From NCBI GenBank assembly GCA_035552195.1, contig DASZLU010000065.1, positions 62,001-126,000 of the forward strand: a stretch of 64,000 nt of DNA. Direction: 5' to 3'. The stretch is from CAIKMD01 sp035552195 (GTDB lineage: Bacteria > Pseudomonadota > Alphaproteobacteria > ATCC43930 > CGMCC-115725). Shown in pieces: positions 17,994 to 26,676 of the stretch. Below the pieces are notes generated by a model. It did not search any database. It was given only the letters and a program-made list of their open reading frames with translations, and had not been told where the DNA came from. The stretch's first letter is position 1. Every line of letters starts with the position of its first letter. Made by a program: the position numbers and the translations under genes.

Positions 17994-18863
17994 ATGGCGC
18001 AGTATCGCAGCTCAACGCAGCCCGCCGACGACATCGGCAACGACGTAATCGAAATCGAAGCCGCCGTGCCGGCGCAGGCCGCGACGGTCGCGTGGGCCGG
18101 CGATGACGACGCGCAGCTCGGCGAGTTGCTCGCCAGCCACGGCTTTGCCGCCAAGCTCACCGCCCGGCTCGTCGAACTGGCCGCCGCGCCGGCCCATGTG
18201 AAACGGCCGGTCGACCGGCTCGCCATCGCTCTCGGCGCACAATTCAATTTCTTCGCGCTCGAGGAAGCGTGGCAGCAGCCGATCCTGTTGTGTGGCCTTC
18301 CGGGCGCGGGAACGACCACGCTGGCGACCAAGCTCGCGGCGCGTTACGACGACAACGAAGTTTTGGTGATCAGCGCCGGCGCGCATGACGCGGCGAAGAC
18401 CGCGCTATTGACGGAAAATCTCGAAGCGCTCGATCTTCCCCTCACCCAAGCCGCCGACGCCGCTGCGCTCGGCCGCGCCATCGGCAGCGCCGCCGGCCGC
18501 AAAGTCATCATCGATGTCGCCGCTCGCTCGCCCTTCGATCGCGCGCAAGTGAAAGACTTCATCACCGCAGCCGGTGCCGCCGGCCTGCTGGTGATCGCGG
18601 CCGAAACCGGCATCGAGGATGCGACAAGCGTCGCCAAAGCCGCGAGCGACATCGGCATCGCGCGGACGATCGTGACCGGTCTCGATGCCGGGCGTTATCT
18701 CGGCGCCGCGCTGAGCGCCGCCGATGCGATGAAGCTGGCGCTTGTCAGCGCCAGCGTCACACCGCATTTCGGTTTTGGCCTGCGTGCTTTCTCGCCGGAA
18801 AATCTCGCTCGCCGCCTCATGTCGGGCGGCCATGCAGAGCGTTGGCGAGTCGCGCCGATCTGA
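17994..18863 (+). CDS. FlhF/SRP-like GTPase domain protein with altered Walker A
   Basis: A 289-residue protein. Residues 95-275 resemble the SRP-type GTPase domain of FlhF: ILLCGLPGAGTTTLATKLAAR, VIIDVAARSPFD in the G3 position, IVTGLDAGRYLGAALS in the G4 to G5 region and a typical C-terminal FGFGLRAFSPENLARRLM. The P-loop lysine (G-x-x-G-x-G-K) is replaced by Thr107. The N-terminal 90 residues are variable. FlhF places polar flagella, but no flagellar genes are nearby. A good ribosome site (GAGGAGGGG) precedes the ATG. It may be a non-hydrolysing regulator; function is open. Confidence 0.7.
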   Translation: MAQYRSSTQPADDIGNDVIEIEAAVPAQAATVAWAGDDDAQLGELLASHGFAAKLTARLVELAAAPAHVKRPVDRLAIALGAQFNFFALEEAWQQPILLCGLPGAGTTTLATKLAARYDDNEVLVISAGAHDAAKTALLTENLEALDLPLTQAADAAALGRAIGSAAGRKVIIDVAARSPFDRAQVKDFITAAGAAGLLVIAAETGIEDATSVAKAASDIGIARTIVTGLDAGRYLGAALSAADAMKLALVSASVTPHFGFGLRAFSPENLARRLMSGGHAERWRVAPI

Positions 18864-18890
18864 TCGGCGCTTCCCTCGTTCTTACGAGTC

Positions 18891-19355
18891 CTAGTTCTTG
18901 CAGGTCGGGTAGGTGTTCTTGGCCGCCGCGGCCTGCTGCACGACATAGTGGACGAAATCGTCTTTGCCGAAAGTCTGCCCCTTGGTGAGCAGGTCGGCCG
19001 AGCGCGTGCAAAGGACCGAGACGGTCTCCTTGCCGGCGCTGAGCGCCATCTGATTGGCGAGCGAGGTGATAAATCGGTCGAAGGCGCTATCGGCGCCGCG
19101 GCCGCTGACGCGGCGGAAATAGCCGATCATCTTCTGTTGATACGCCGCCAGGGTGCTGGCGTTGCGATTCCTGAATTCCGCATAAGACTGGCTGCGGCAG
19201 GAATCGCTCACCACCATCAGCTCGGTTTGAAAGCGCACCGCTTGATCGGCTTCGATCTCCTCGGAGCGATAGCAACTCGCGGCCTGAGCGACGGAGACGG
19301 TACCCGCAAGAATCACGGCGATGACCGTGGCTTTCATAAGCTGCAAATTCTTCAA
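18891..19355 (-). CDS. Hypothetical secreted protein
   Basis: A 154-residue protein with a signal peptide (hydrophobic stretch VIAVILAGTVSVAQA, cleavage near AQA-ASC). The mature part has four cysteines (CYRSEE, SDSCRSQ, VLCTRS, TYPTCKN), enough for two disulfides, and is otherwise helical and polar. No family was recognised. Start is a TTG at 19355 supported by GAGGAA about 8 bases upstream; an ATG at 19337 lacks such a site. It lies 10 bases after the dedA-like gene on the same strand and is likely cotranscribed with it. Confidence 0.6.
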   Translation of the reverse strand: MKNLQLMKATVIAVILAGTVSVAQAASCYRSEEIEADQAVRFQTELMVVSDSCRSQSYAEFRNRNASTLAAYQQKMIGYFRRVSGRGADSAFDRFITSLANQMALSAGKETVSVLCTRSADLLTKGQTFGKDDFVHYVVQQAAAAKNTYPTCKN

Positions 19356-19365
19356 CAGATGTTCC

Positions 19366-19968
19366 TCAACCTGGGGGTAATGCTGCGGCCGTCATTTTAC
19401 GACGGCGACGCTTGTGCAAGCGATGGGCAAAATGTCCGATGATCAGCAAAAGCGCGAAGATGATCAGCATCGCCTCGCTGAAGCGCTCGGCGATCTCGCC
19501 GAGCACGCGACCGAACGCGTGGCCGCAGATATAGCCGACGCCGACAAAAATCGCCGCCCAAATCCCGGCCGCGATGAAGTTGAAGATCATGAAGCGCTGC
19601 CAGTTGACGCGGCTCACCCCGATCGCGAAAGACGAAAAATTGCGGATCCCGTAAATAAAGCGAAAGCTCAAAATGAACCAGACGTCGAAGCGGCGGATCC
19701 AGACGAGTGCTTTGTCGACGCGCTCTTGCCAGGTCGGCTGGCGCGCCAAAAGACCGACGCCGAAATGGCGCCCGATCCAGAAATAGGTTTGATCGCCGCA
19801 AAAACTCCCGAGCCAGGCCGCGATCAACAGCAGCGGCCACGCCAGCAGACCTTGAGAGGCGGCAAAGCCCGCGAACAACACAAAGGTCTCGCCCTCGAAG
19901 AACGTCCAGCCGAACGCAATCAGATAAGACAGCGTCCCGTGTTCAACGATGAAACGATGGACATCCAT
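19366..19968 (-). CDS. DedA-family membrane protein
   Basis: A 200-residue protein with five or six hydrophobic segments. The SNARE-associated/DedA domain is recognised by FFEGETFVLFAGFAASQG, the GDQTYFWIGRHFG motif and FRFIYGIRNFSSFAIGVS. DedA proteins are inner membrane transporters; some flip undecaprenyl phosphate or phosphatidylethanolamine and need the proton gradient. The ATG at 19968 is chosen because GGGGGAGAG lies upstream and 30 further upstream codons are unlike the family. The C-terminus is lysine and arginine rich. The secreted protein gene follows 10 bases after its stop. Confidence 0.88.
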   Translation of the reverse strand: MDVHRFIVEHGTLSYLIAFGWTFFEGETFVLFAGFAASQGLLAWPLLLIAAWLGSFCGDQTYFWIGRHFGVGLLARQPTWQERVDKALVWIRRFDVWFILSFRFIYGIRNFSSFAIGVSRVNWQRFMIFNFIAAGIWAAIFVGVGYICGHAFGRVLGEIAERFSEAMLIIFALLLIIGHFAHRLHKRRRRKMTAAALPPG

Positions 19969-20220
19969 TGACGCGTTTCTCTCCCCCGGGGCCCCGATCC
20001 TATTCGGATTCGGAGAGTCAGGCGAGTAAAGATTGGCCGCGCAAGGCTTCCGGGTCAAGCCAGCAGGCCGAATCTCGGGCTACGTAGGTAATCGGCACTG
20101 TGCAGGCGCAATATCGTTGCCCTCAGAGAGTGCGAAAACGCCACTGATGGCGTGCTCGCCCGCTGCGACCGTCCCTGCTAGGTTGCCAAAGGCTCATTTA
20201 ACGATAATCGGACGCAGCAC

Positions 20221-21393
20221 ATGAGCAAGCTTCCGCTTTCTCGCTTCAAGGTGATCGATCTGACCCGCGTGCGCGCCGGCCCGACCTGTGCGCGCCAGCT
20301 TGCCGATTGGGGCGCCGATTGCATCAAAGTCGAGAACCCGGAAGATGACGGTTTCGCTGCCGAGCGTCACGGTTCCGACTTCCAGAACCTGCACCGCAAC
20401 AAGCGCAGCATCGCGATCGATCTGAAGAAACCCGAAGGCGTCGCGATCCTCAAAGCGCTGGTGAAGGACGCCGACGTGCTGGTCGAGAATTACCGGCCCG
20501 ACGTTAAATTCCGTTTAGGTATCGATTATGAGTCGCTGAAGGGCATCAACAAGCGCCTCATCTACGCGAGCATCTCGGGCTTTGGCCAGGACGGGCCGTA
20601 CCGCGACCGGCCAGGCTTCGATCCGATCGCGCAGGGCATGGGCGGGCTGATGGCGATCACCGGCCAGCCCGGACAGGGTCCGATGCGCGCCGGCATTGCC
20701 GTCGCCGATCTCTGCGCCGGCATCTTCGCGGCGCAAGGCATTTTCATCGCGCTCCTCGAGCGCGAGGAATCGGGCGAGGGTCAATGGGTCCATTCCTCGC
20801 TGCTGACCGCGATGATCGCGATGCTCGATTTCCAGGGCTCGCGCTGGACGATGTCGCATGAGATACCGGGTCAGGAAGGCAACAACCACCCGACGAACAT
20901 CCCGGCCGGAGTCTTTCGTACCCAGGACGGCCACATCAACATCGCGGCATCGAGCGGACCGATCTACACGAAGCTCTGCCAGGCGATCGGCAGGCCCGAG
21001 CTGGCGGCCGATCCGCGCTTCAACAACTTCCGGGTCCGGCGCGAGAACCGCGACGCGCTCAACGCGCTGATCGAGGAACGCACGCTGATGAAGACATCTG
21101 CCGAGTGGGTGGAAGGCCTGAACGAGGCCGGCGTGCCCTGCGGCCCGATCTACAAGATGAACGAGGTCTTCGCCGATCCGCAGGTCAAGCATCTGAAGAT
21201 GGCGCAAAGCGTCGATCATCCGGCGCTCGGCCCGATCGAGCTGGTCGGCCAGCCGATGTTCCTGTCGCGTACGCCGTCATCGCTGCGCTCGGCGACGCCC
21301 GAGCGCGGCGAGCATACGGATGCGATATTGAAAGGCCTCGGTTACGACGCGGATGCGATCGGCAAGCTTCGCGCGGACAAGGTCGTCGCCTAG
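20221..21393 (+). CDS. CaiB/BaiF-family class III CoA transferase
   Basis: A 390-residue protein. The family start KVIDLTRVRAGPTCARQLADWGADCIKVE, the NLHRNKRSIAIDLKKPEG segment and ISGFGQDGPYRDRPGFD are typical; the probable catalytic aspartate lies in AVADLCAG. These enzymes move CoA between carboxylic acids in the cytosol, starting degradation of compounds such as oxalate, carnitine or bile acid derivatives. The substrate cannot be told. A possible promoter is TTGCCA (20183-20188), 16 bases, TAATCG (20205-20210). Its last 4 bases overlap the convergent YjbR-like gene. Confidence 0.92.
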   Translation: MSKLPLSRFKVIDLTRVRAGPTCARQLADWGADCIKVENPEDDGFAAERHGSDFQNLHRNKRSIAIDLKKPEGVAILKALVKDADVLVENYRPDVKFRLGIDYESLKGINKRLIYASISGFGQDGPYRDRPGFDPIAQGMGGLMAITGQPGQGPMRAGIAVADLCAGIFAAQGIFIALLEREESGEGQWVHSSLLTAMIAMLDFQGSRWTMSHEIPGQEGNNHPTNIPAGVFRTQDGHINIAASSGPIYTKLCQAIGRPELAADPRFNNFRVRRENRDALNALIEERTLMKTSAEWVEGLNEAGVPCGPIYKMNEVFADPQVKHLKMAQSVDHPALGPIELVGQPMFLSRTPSSLRSATPERGEHTDAILKGLGYDADAIGKLRADKVVA

Positions 21394-21761
21394 GCGAAGC
21401 CCAGTTCGCGCTGCGCCTTCTTGGTGAGCTTGTTCGCGACGAGTGCATGCGAGGCCGCGATATACCGGCGCAACTCGGCAACAGGAAATTGCTTCAAATT
21501 GTCGACATAAAGCCAATGCGCTCGCGCCATATAAGGCGACGGCCGTGCTTGGCCCGTCTCGGTCAGCATCGCGAACGCGACGTCGTTCGCCTTGAATGAG
21601 GCGGTACCCCCGCCTGATTCTTTGGGCTCGGTCAGCACGGCGAACATCTTGCCGCCGACTTTATAGACTTGATGATCGCCCCATTGCCGCGACATCGTCG
21701 CGCCCGGCAGCGAGCGGCAGAATTTATCGAGCAAAGCCGTCTTCGATGCCACGTGTCTCAA
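21390..21761 (-). CDS. MmcQ/YjbR-family protein
   Basis: A 123-residue protein of the YjbR (cytochrome c nucleation-like fold) group. LPGATMSRQWGDHQVYKVGGKMFAVL and the ending WLYVDNL with a helical pair are characteristic. Many members are annotated as DNA-binding, but a clear function is not established. The start is a TTG whose last two bases begin the stop codon of the preceding binding-protein gene (TTGA overlap), so it is translationally coupled to it. An internal GTG at 21752 is an alternative start. Confidence 0.8.
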   Translation of the reverse strand: MRHVASKTALLDKFCRSLPGATMSRQWGDHQVYKVGGKMFAVLTEPKESGGGTASFKANDVAFAMLTETGQARPSPYMARAHWLYVDNLKQFPVAELRRYIAASHALVANKLTKKAQRELGFA

Positions 21762-22777
21762 TGGCCTTTCGCATCGATTCGCACGACCGCGCGGTCGATG
21801 AACGACACGTCGGTATACTTAGCCACGTCGATGCTGTTCTTGATGAATCCGAGATCGCGCATCGCGTTGATATTCTTCTGCGTCGCGCCGATATCGGGCC
21901 GCGCATCGGGATCGCGGTAGAAGTCGTTTTTGGTCATGAAATAGCCGAGACTATCGATCGGTTGCTTGGTGTTCGCGGCAAAAAGCGCCGCTACCGTATC
22001 GCGGTTGGCGGGATTGATCGACCAGCGCGTCGCGCGCACCAAATCCTCGAAGAAATCGTCGAGCGCGGCGCGATTCTTCGCGAGCCAGGGCGCGCGCGCC
22101 ACGTACAGCGACAATTGCGTGACGCCGAACGCGTCGGCCTGGGTGAAGAGCGTGCGCGTCCCGGCCTGGACTTGCGGCTTGAGCACGTCGGCGGACCCGA
22201 TCGACGTCACGTCGACCTTGCTCTCCATCAACATCGGCACGAGATTGGGCAACGGCGCCGCGACCACTGAATAATCCCGCCGGTCCTCAAGCCCATGGCG
22301 CCGCATCATCAGCCGCGAGCCCATATCGGTCGCCGAGCCGATGCCGTTGCTGCCCACGATCTTGCCCTTCAGGTCCTCGACGGTCTTGATCGGGCTGTCG
22401 TTCTTGACCCTGAACTGATAGCTGAAATATCCCGGCACGCCGTCGCGCAGGCTTTCGGCGACCATACGGATATCGTCGAGCTTGGCGTTCTCGATCGCGA
22501 TGGCGAGCGAGGAATAGGCGAGATTGCCGATATCGAGATCGCCCGTCGCGAGCGCCGTCACTTCCTCGGACGAGGCGGCGAAGCGCACGGGAACAAGCTC
22601 GTAAGAGGTATCAACATGCGGAACAACGTCTTTGCGATGCGCGAGCATCGTCAAGAATTTGTCCGGCGGCGTTTGCATGCCGATGCGGATCTTGAGCGGA
22701 TCCGCCGACGCAGTCGACGCGAAACCAATCCCGACAAGAAGAGCGGCAAGCGCCGCGCGTTTCACGGCAGCGCTCAC
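21758..22777 (-). CDS. ABC transporter substrate-binding protein, NMT1/THI5-like
   Basis: A 339-residue periplasmic protein. After a signal peptide (AALAALLVGIGFASTASA) it shows the SsuA/NMT1-like type 2 binding fold: KIRIGMQTPPDKFLTM, EVTALATGDLDIGNLAYSSLAIAI, and VEDLKGKIVGSNGIGSATDM. The start is a GTG at 22777, with AGGA about 9 bases upstream. It lies 11 bases after msrA and overlaps the YjbR-like gene. No permease or ATPase gene is near. It is the most distant of the six binding proteins in the window. The ligand is unknown. Confidence 0.85.
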   Translation of the reverse strand: MSAAVKRAALAALLVGIGFASTASADPLKIRIGMQTPPDKFLTMLAHRKDVVPHVDTSYELVPVRFAASSEEVTALATGDLDIGNLAYSSLAIAIENAKLDDIRMVAESLRDGVPGYFSYQFRVKNDSPIKTVEDLKGKIVGSNGIGSATDMGSRLMMRRHGLEDRRDYSVVAAPLPNLVPMLMESKVDVTSIGSADVLKPQVQAGTRTLFTQADAFGVTQLSLYVARAPWLAKNRAALDDFFEDLVRATRWSINPANRDTVAALFAANTKQPIDSLGYFMTKNDFYRDPDARPDIGATQKNINAMRDLGFIKNSIDVAKYTDVSFIDRAVVRIDAKGH

Positions 22778-22788
22778 CGCGGCCGTCC

Positions 22789-23460
22789 TCAATGAGCGGA
22801 TGGCGCGCTCACGCCGACGCCGATCGGGCAGCTCACGCCGGTGCCGCCGAGACCGCAATAGCCGCCGGGATTCTTGGCGAGATATTGCTGGTGATAATCC
22901 TCGGCGTAATAGAAGGGCTGCGCATCCTTGATCTCGGTCGTGATCGTGCCGTGACCGGCTTTGCCGAGTTCTTTGGCAAAGAGATCGCGCGAGGCGAGCG
23001 CCGCCGCCTGCTGCTCGGGCGTCGTCGTATAGATCGCCGAGCGATATTGCGTGCCGACATCGTTGCCTTGGCGCATGCCCTGCGTCGGGTCGTGGCTTTC
23101 CCAGAAAGCCTTGAGGATCGAATCGAAGCTCACCTGCTTCGGATCGAAGACGACGAGCACGACCTCGGTATGGCCGGTGCGCCCGGAGCAGACCTCTTCA
23201 TAGGTCGGGTTCGGCGTATAGCCGCCGGCATAGCCGACCGCCGTGGTGTAGACGCCGGGAATCAGCCAGAACGCTCGTTCGGCGCCCCAGAAGCAGCCCA
23301 TGGCAACGACGACGCTTTCGAGTCCATCCGGAAACGGCGGTGCGAGCGGATGACCGTTGACGAAATGCGCTTTGGCGATGGGCATCTTCGCCTGGCGTCC
23401 CGGCAAAGCGTCTTCGCGGCTCGGCATTTCGGCCTTCTTGCGCGACATCAAATTCCACAT
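22789..23460 (-). CDS. msrA: Peptide methionine sulfoxide reductase A
   Basis: A 223-residue protein. The catalytic cysteine is Cys56 in VVVAMGCFWGAE; YTPNPTYEEVCSGRTGHTEVV and FWESHDPTQGMRQGNDVGTQYRS are the usual substrate-site segments. C-terminal cysteines in GGYCGLGGTGVSCP serve as recycling residues. It reduces methionine-S-sulfoxide in proteins with thioredoxin. The N-terminus carries about 45 extra residues with no signal peptide, as in many alphaproteobacterial forms. AGAGGAG precedes the ATG. It is the first gene of a three-gene leftward unit with a binding protein and a YjbR-like protein. Confidence 0.95.
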   Translation of the reverse strand: MWNLMSRKKAEMPSREDALPGRQAKMPIAKAHFVNGHPLAPPFPDGLESVVVAMGCFWGAERAFWLIPGVYTTAVGYAGGYTPNPTYEEVCSGRTGHTEVVLVVFDPKQVSFDSILKAFWESHDPTQGMRQGNDVGTQYRSAIYTTTPEQQAAALASRDLFAKELGKAGHGTITTEIKDAQPFYYAEDYHQQYLAKNPGGYCGLGGTGVSCPIGVGVSAPSAH

Positions 23461-23554
23461 GATGAAATCTCCTCTCGCATCAAGGCTTGACGGAGCCTAG
23501 CGCGGGTTCTTGGTTTAAGCCAGCAAGGGGCAGTTGCGGAAAAGCGAGGCAAGC

Positions 23555-24409
23555 ATGGCGTTGTCGATCGTCGTCGTCGCGCAAGGCGAAATGGGCGCGG
23601 CGGTAGGACAGAGGCTGCATTCGCGGGGCGCGGCGGTGCGCACCTCGCTCAAAGGGCGCAGCGAAGCGAGTCGCATTCGCGCGCGCGAAGCCGGCATGGT
23701 GCCGGTCGATGACGATTTCGCGCTGATCAACGGCGCCGATTTCGTCCTCTCGATCGTGCCGCCCGGCGACGCCAAGGCTTTCGCCGAGCGTATGGCGCCG
23801 GCGCTGGCGCGGCTCGACCGCAAGCCGATCTTCGCCGATTGCAACGCGCTCGCCCCCGCGACGGTGCGCGAGGTCGCGGACGCGATCGCGCCCAGCGGCT
23901 GCGCCTTCGCCGATATGGGCATTCTCGGCGCGCCGCCGTCGCCCTCGGGCGCCGGGGGACCGCGGCTCTACGCCTCGGGTCCGGGCGCGCGCTCGGCGCT
24001 TGCGCTCAAGGATTACGGTCTCGACGTTCGCATCGTCGAGGGCGGAATCGGCGAAGCCTCGGCGGTGAAGATGGGCTATGCCTGTCTCACCAAGGGCACG
24101 CAGGCGATCGGCGCCTCGATGATGCTGGGCGCGATGCGCAACAACGTCGCGCCGACGGTGCGCGAAGCGCTCGCCGACAGCCTGCCCGAAATCTTCGGCT
24201 ATGTGTCGAAACAGATGCCGCGCATGTTCCCCAAGGCCTATCGCTGGGTCGCGGAGATGGAAGAGATTTCCAAATTCCTCGCTGCCGATCCGGGCGCGAG
24301 CCAGATGCTCGCCGGCGCGGCGCGACTCTATGAGCAGATCGCGCAAGACTTCCCCGACCGCAAAGACGGCGGCGCCGTCAGCACCATCGAGGCTTTCCTC
24401 AAGCGCTAA
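23555..24409 (+). CDS. NAD(P)-dependent oxidoreductase of the 6-phosphogluconate/3-hydroxyisobutyrate dehydrogenase type
   Basis: A 284-residue beta-hydroxyacid dehydrogenase-like protein. The Rossmann start IVVVAQGEMGAAVGQRL has a Q in place of the usual first glycine pattern G-x-G-x-M-G. FADMGILGAPPSPSGAGGPRLYASG occupies the position of the D-A-P-V-S-G-G motif. The catalytic lysine candidate is in SAVKMGYACLTKG. The C-terminus resembles the DUF1932 domain. Start 23555 is preceded by GCGAGG. It is isolated on the + strand between leftward genes. The substrate is unknown. Confidence 0.8.
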   Translation: MALSIVVVAQGEMGAAVGQRLHSRGAAVRTSLKGRSEASRIRAREAGMVPVDDDFALINGADFVLSIVPPGDAKAFAERMAPALARLDRKPIFADCNALAPATVREVADAIAPSGCAFADMGILGAPPSPSGAGGPRLYASGPGARSALALKDYGLDVRIVEGGIGEASAVKMGYACLTKGTQAIGASMMLGAMRNNVAPTVREALADSLPEIFGYVSKQMPRMFPKAYRWVAEMEEISKFLAADPGASQMLAGAARLYEQIAQDFPDRKDGGAVSTIEAFLKR

Positions 24410-24503
24410 ACTCAAAGCCAAAGTGGCGGCGCTTTGATTCGCCGAGATAAATTGGCTTTGTTCGGCAAAATTCAGATTCCGCGCCACCCCTTCCCCACCT
24501 AAA

Positions 24504-24529
24504 CGCCCCCATTGTGAACTTATGGGGCG
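24504..24529. repeat. Hairpin in the gap downstream of the binding-protein operon
   Basis: CGCCCCCAT (24504-24512) pairs with ATGGGGCG (24522-24529) apart from one extra C. It lies in the 215-base gap between two convergent genes and could end transcription from either side, but has no T run. A second inverted pair, CGTCAG and CTGACG, lies closer to the stop of the leftward gene. Confidence 0.3.
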
Positions 24530-24624
24530 CTTGAGCCGAAGATGTGGGGATGCGGCTTCGCGCGATCAAGCACCGCTGCGTCAGAACCGATACCGCGCGC
24601 TGCGCTGACGGAGTTTCGCCCGAC

Positions 24625-25635
24625 TTATTTCTCCAGCGGCAGTACGTAGCGCGTGTCGATGAACGCTGCGGCATCGACCTCTTGCTTCACCATACCCTGG
24701 CTCTTGTACCAGGCGACCTGGCGCGCAATGTCGGCCACATCGAGCTTGCCGTCGCGATTGACGTAGCCGAGCGCGGGCTCGATCGCCGCGGCCGGCTGAT
24801 CGAGATATTTCGCCATGATGGCGAGATCCGCTTGCGCATTCGCGCCGTTGCGGCGCTTGCCATCCGCATCGACGAAGGCGTCGTCATAATCAGCGACAGA
24901 TTTGCGATAAGCGCGAAGGAAGCGTTCGACGAAATCGCGCCGCGTATCGGCGGTCTTGCTCGCGGTTTGGATCGTGCCGAGCTGCCATTGCGCTTCATCG
25001 CCGCTGTAGCCGATGAGCTTGGCATCGCCGCGCGTGATCGCCGGCATCACCGGCGTCACCGGACCGATATAGACATCGACCGTGCCGCCGACCACCGAGG
25101 CCACCATGTTGGAGGTGCTTTGCAGCGGAACGATGCGGCTGCTCGCCGGATCGAGATGATGTTTCATTTGGATGAGGTAGAGCGTGTAAGCGATGCCCGA
25201 GCCAAGCGCGGTGATGCCGACCGTGTGGCCCGGCAGCGCCTGATAAGAAGTAAGCCCACCCTCGTAAGCGCGCTTGGAGGCGGCAACGGCGAAGAGCTGG
25301 AAGCCAGGGACATCCTCGGCGAAGCCGGCGATGATCTTCAGCGCGCCTTGCCCTCCGAGGTTATAGGTGGCGCCACTGGCATTGGCGGCGGCGAAATCGA
25401 TCGAGCCTGCGACCACCGCGGGCGCCATCGCCGGCGCGCTTTCGAAGAAGACCAGCTCGGGCGCGAGTTGCTCGGCCGCGAAATAGCCCTTCGCCACGCC
25501 GATGAAGAGCGGGCCGTAGACCGCGTTCTTGATGACGCCGATCTTGACCGGATCGGCCGCCGTTGCCGGATGCGCCGCCAGGGCCACGATAGCGGCGATG
25601 GCGAGCGCCAGCCAAGTTTTCGATCTCGATGCCAC
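24625..25635 (-). CDS. ABC transporter substrate-binding protein, NMT1/THI5-like (orphan array, third)
   Basis: A 336-residue periplasmic protein with signal peptide (WLALAIAAIVALAAHPATA) followed by DPVKIGVIKNAVYGPLFIGVAKGYF, typical of the SsuA/TauA-like group. Shared family segments are AGSIDFAAANASGATYNLGGQGALKIIAG, IGYSGDEAQWQLGTI and QVAWYKSQGMVKQEV near the C-terminus. GTG at 25635 is the likely start because AGGAGG lies 6 bases upstream; an in-frame TTG lies 18 bases earlier. It is last in a leftward unit with two paralogues and a dehydrogenase. No permease or ATPase is present. Ligand unknown. Confidence 0.85.
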   Translation of the reverse strand: MASRSKTWLALAIAAIVALAAHPATAADPVKIGVIKNAVYGPLFIGVAKGYFAAEQLAPELVFFESAPAMAPAVVAGSIDFAAANASGATYNLGGQGALKIIAGFAEDVPGFQLFAVAASKRAYEGGLTSYQALPGHTVGITALGSGIAYTLYLIQMKHHLDPASSRIVPLQSTSNMVASVVGGTVDVYIGPVTPVMPAITRGDAKLIGYSGDEAQWQLGTIQTASKTADTRRDFVERFLRAYRKSVADYDDAFVDADGKRRNGANAQADLAIMAKYLDQPAAAIEPALGYVNRDGKLDVADIARQVAWYKSQGMVKQEVDAAAFIDTRYVLPLEK

Positions 25636-25661
25636 GCGCGCCCTCCTCTTCAATCGATCGC

Positions 25662-26669
25662 TTATTTCTCCAGCGGGATTACGTAGCGCTCGTCGATCGT
25701 CGCTGCGGCGTTGACCTCTGACTTGATCATGCCTTGGCTTTTGTACCAGGCGATCTGGCGCAGGATATCTTTCGCGTCGAGCTTGCCGTCCGCATTCACG
25801 TAACCGAGCGCCGGTTTCAGCGCTTCCGGCGCTTGGTCGAGACGCTTGGCGAGAATATCAAGGATCGCCGGTGCATCGGCACTGTCGCGGCGCGCGCCCG
25901 AAGCATCGACGAAAGCGTCGTCGTAATCGTGGACGCCTTTGCGGTAGGCGGCGAGGAACCGCTCGACCACATCGTGCCGTTCGTCCGCGGTCTTTTTCGC
26001 CGTGTAGATCGTGCCCAATTGCCATTTCACTTCATCGCCGGTGAACGCGACGAATTTCGCATCGCCATGATTGACGACCGGCATGATCTGCGTCGCCGGG
26101 CCGATGAACGCGTCCGCGGTACCGCCGGTCACGGCCGAGATCATGTTCGCGTTCGATTGCAGCGGCATTTCGCGAATACTCGTCGGATCGAGACGATATT
26201 TCGCTTCGATGAGGCTGATGATGTAGCCGGCCGCGCCGCCGGTGGCCTGCACGGCGACTGAATGTCCCGGCAGTGCGGCGAAACGCTTGAGTCCCGCCTC
26301 GTAGGCGCGATTGGATGCGACAAAGGCAAAGAGCTGGAAGCCGGGCGAATCCTCGGCAAAGCCGGCGATGATGCGCAACACGCCCTGGCCGCCGAGATTG
26401 TAGATCGCCGCGGTCGCATTGCCGCTCGCGAAATCGATCGAGCCCGACGCGACCGCCGGCCCCAGCAGCACGGTGGAATCGAAAAACACCAGCGTCGCGT
26501 CGAGCTTCTCCGCTTTGAAATAGCCGCGGCTCTCGGCGACGAAGAACGGCGCGTAGACGGAATTCTTGGCGATGCCGATTTTGATCGCGTCATCGGCCAG
26601 CGCCGGTCCCTGCAGCGCCAGCATGGTAACAGCGGCGGCGCAGAGGATTCTCGCCATTCGGTTGGACAT
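25662..26669 (-). CDS. ABC transporter substrate-binding protein, NMT1/THI5-like (orphan array, second)
   Basis: A 335-residue protein with signal peptide (ILCAAAVTMLALQGPALA) and mature start DDAIKIGIAKNSVYAPFFVAESRGYF. It matches the neighbour downstream through most of its length, for example SGSIDFASGNATAAIYNLGGQG, FTGDEVKWQLGTIYTAKKTADE and QIAWYKSQGMIKSEV. The sequence similarity shows tandem duplication followed by divergence. It starts 7 bases after the stop of the first array member and ends 26 bases before the third. It should capture a small organic ligand in the periplasm; which one is unknown. Confidence 0.85.
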   Translation of the reverse strand: MSNRMARILCAAAVTMLALQGPALADDAIKIGIAKNSVYAPFFVAESRGYFKAEKLDATLVFFDSTVLLGPAVASGSIDFASGNATAAIYNLGGQGVLRIIAGFAEDSPGFQLFAFVASNRAYEAGLKRFAALPGHSVAVQATGGAAGYIISLIEAKYRLDPTSIREMPLQSNANMISAVTGGTADAFIGPATQIMPVVNHGDAKFVAFTGDEVKWQLGTIYTAKKTADERHDVVERFLAAYRKGVHDYDDAFVDASGARRDSADAPAILDILAKRLDQAPEALKPALGYVNADGKLDAKDILRQIAWYKSQGMIKSEVNAAATIDERYVIPLEK

Positions 26670-26676
26670 CGCGCTT

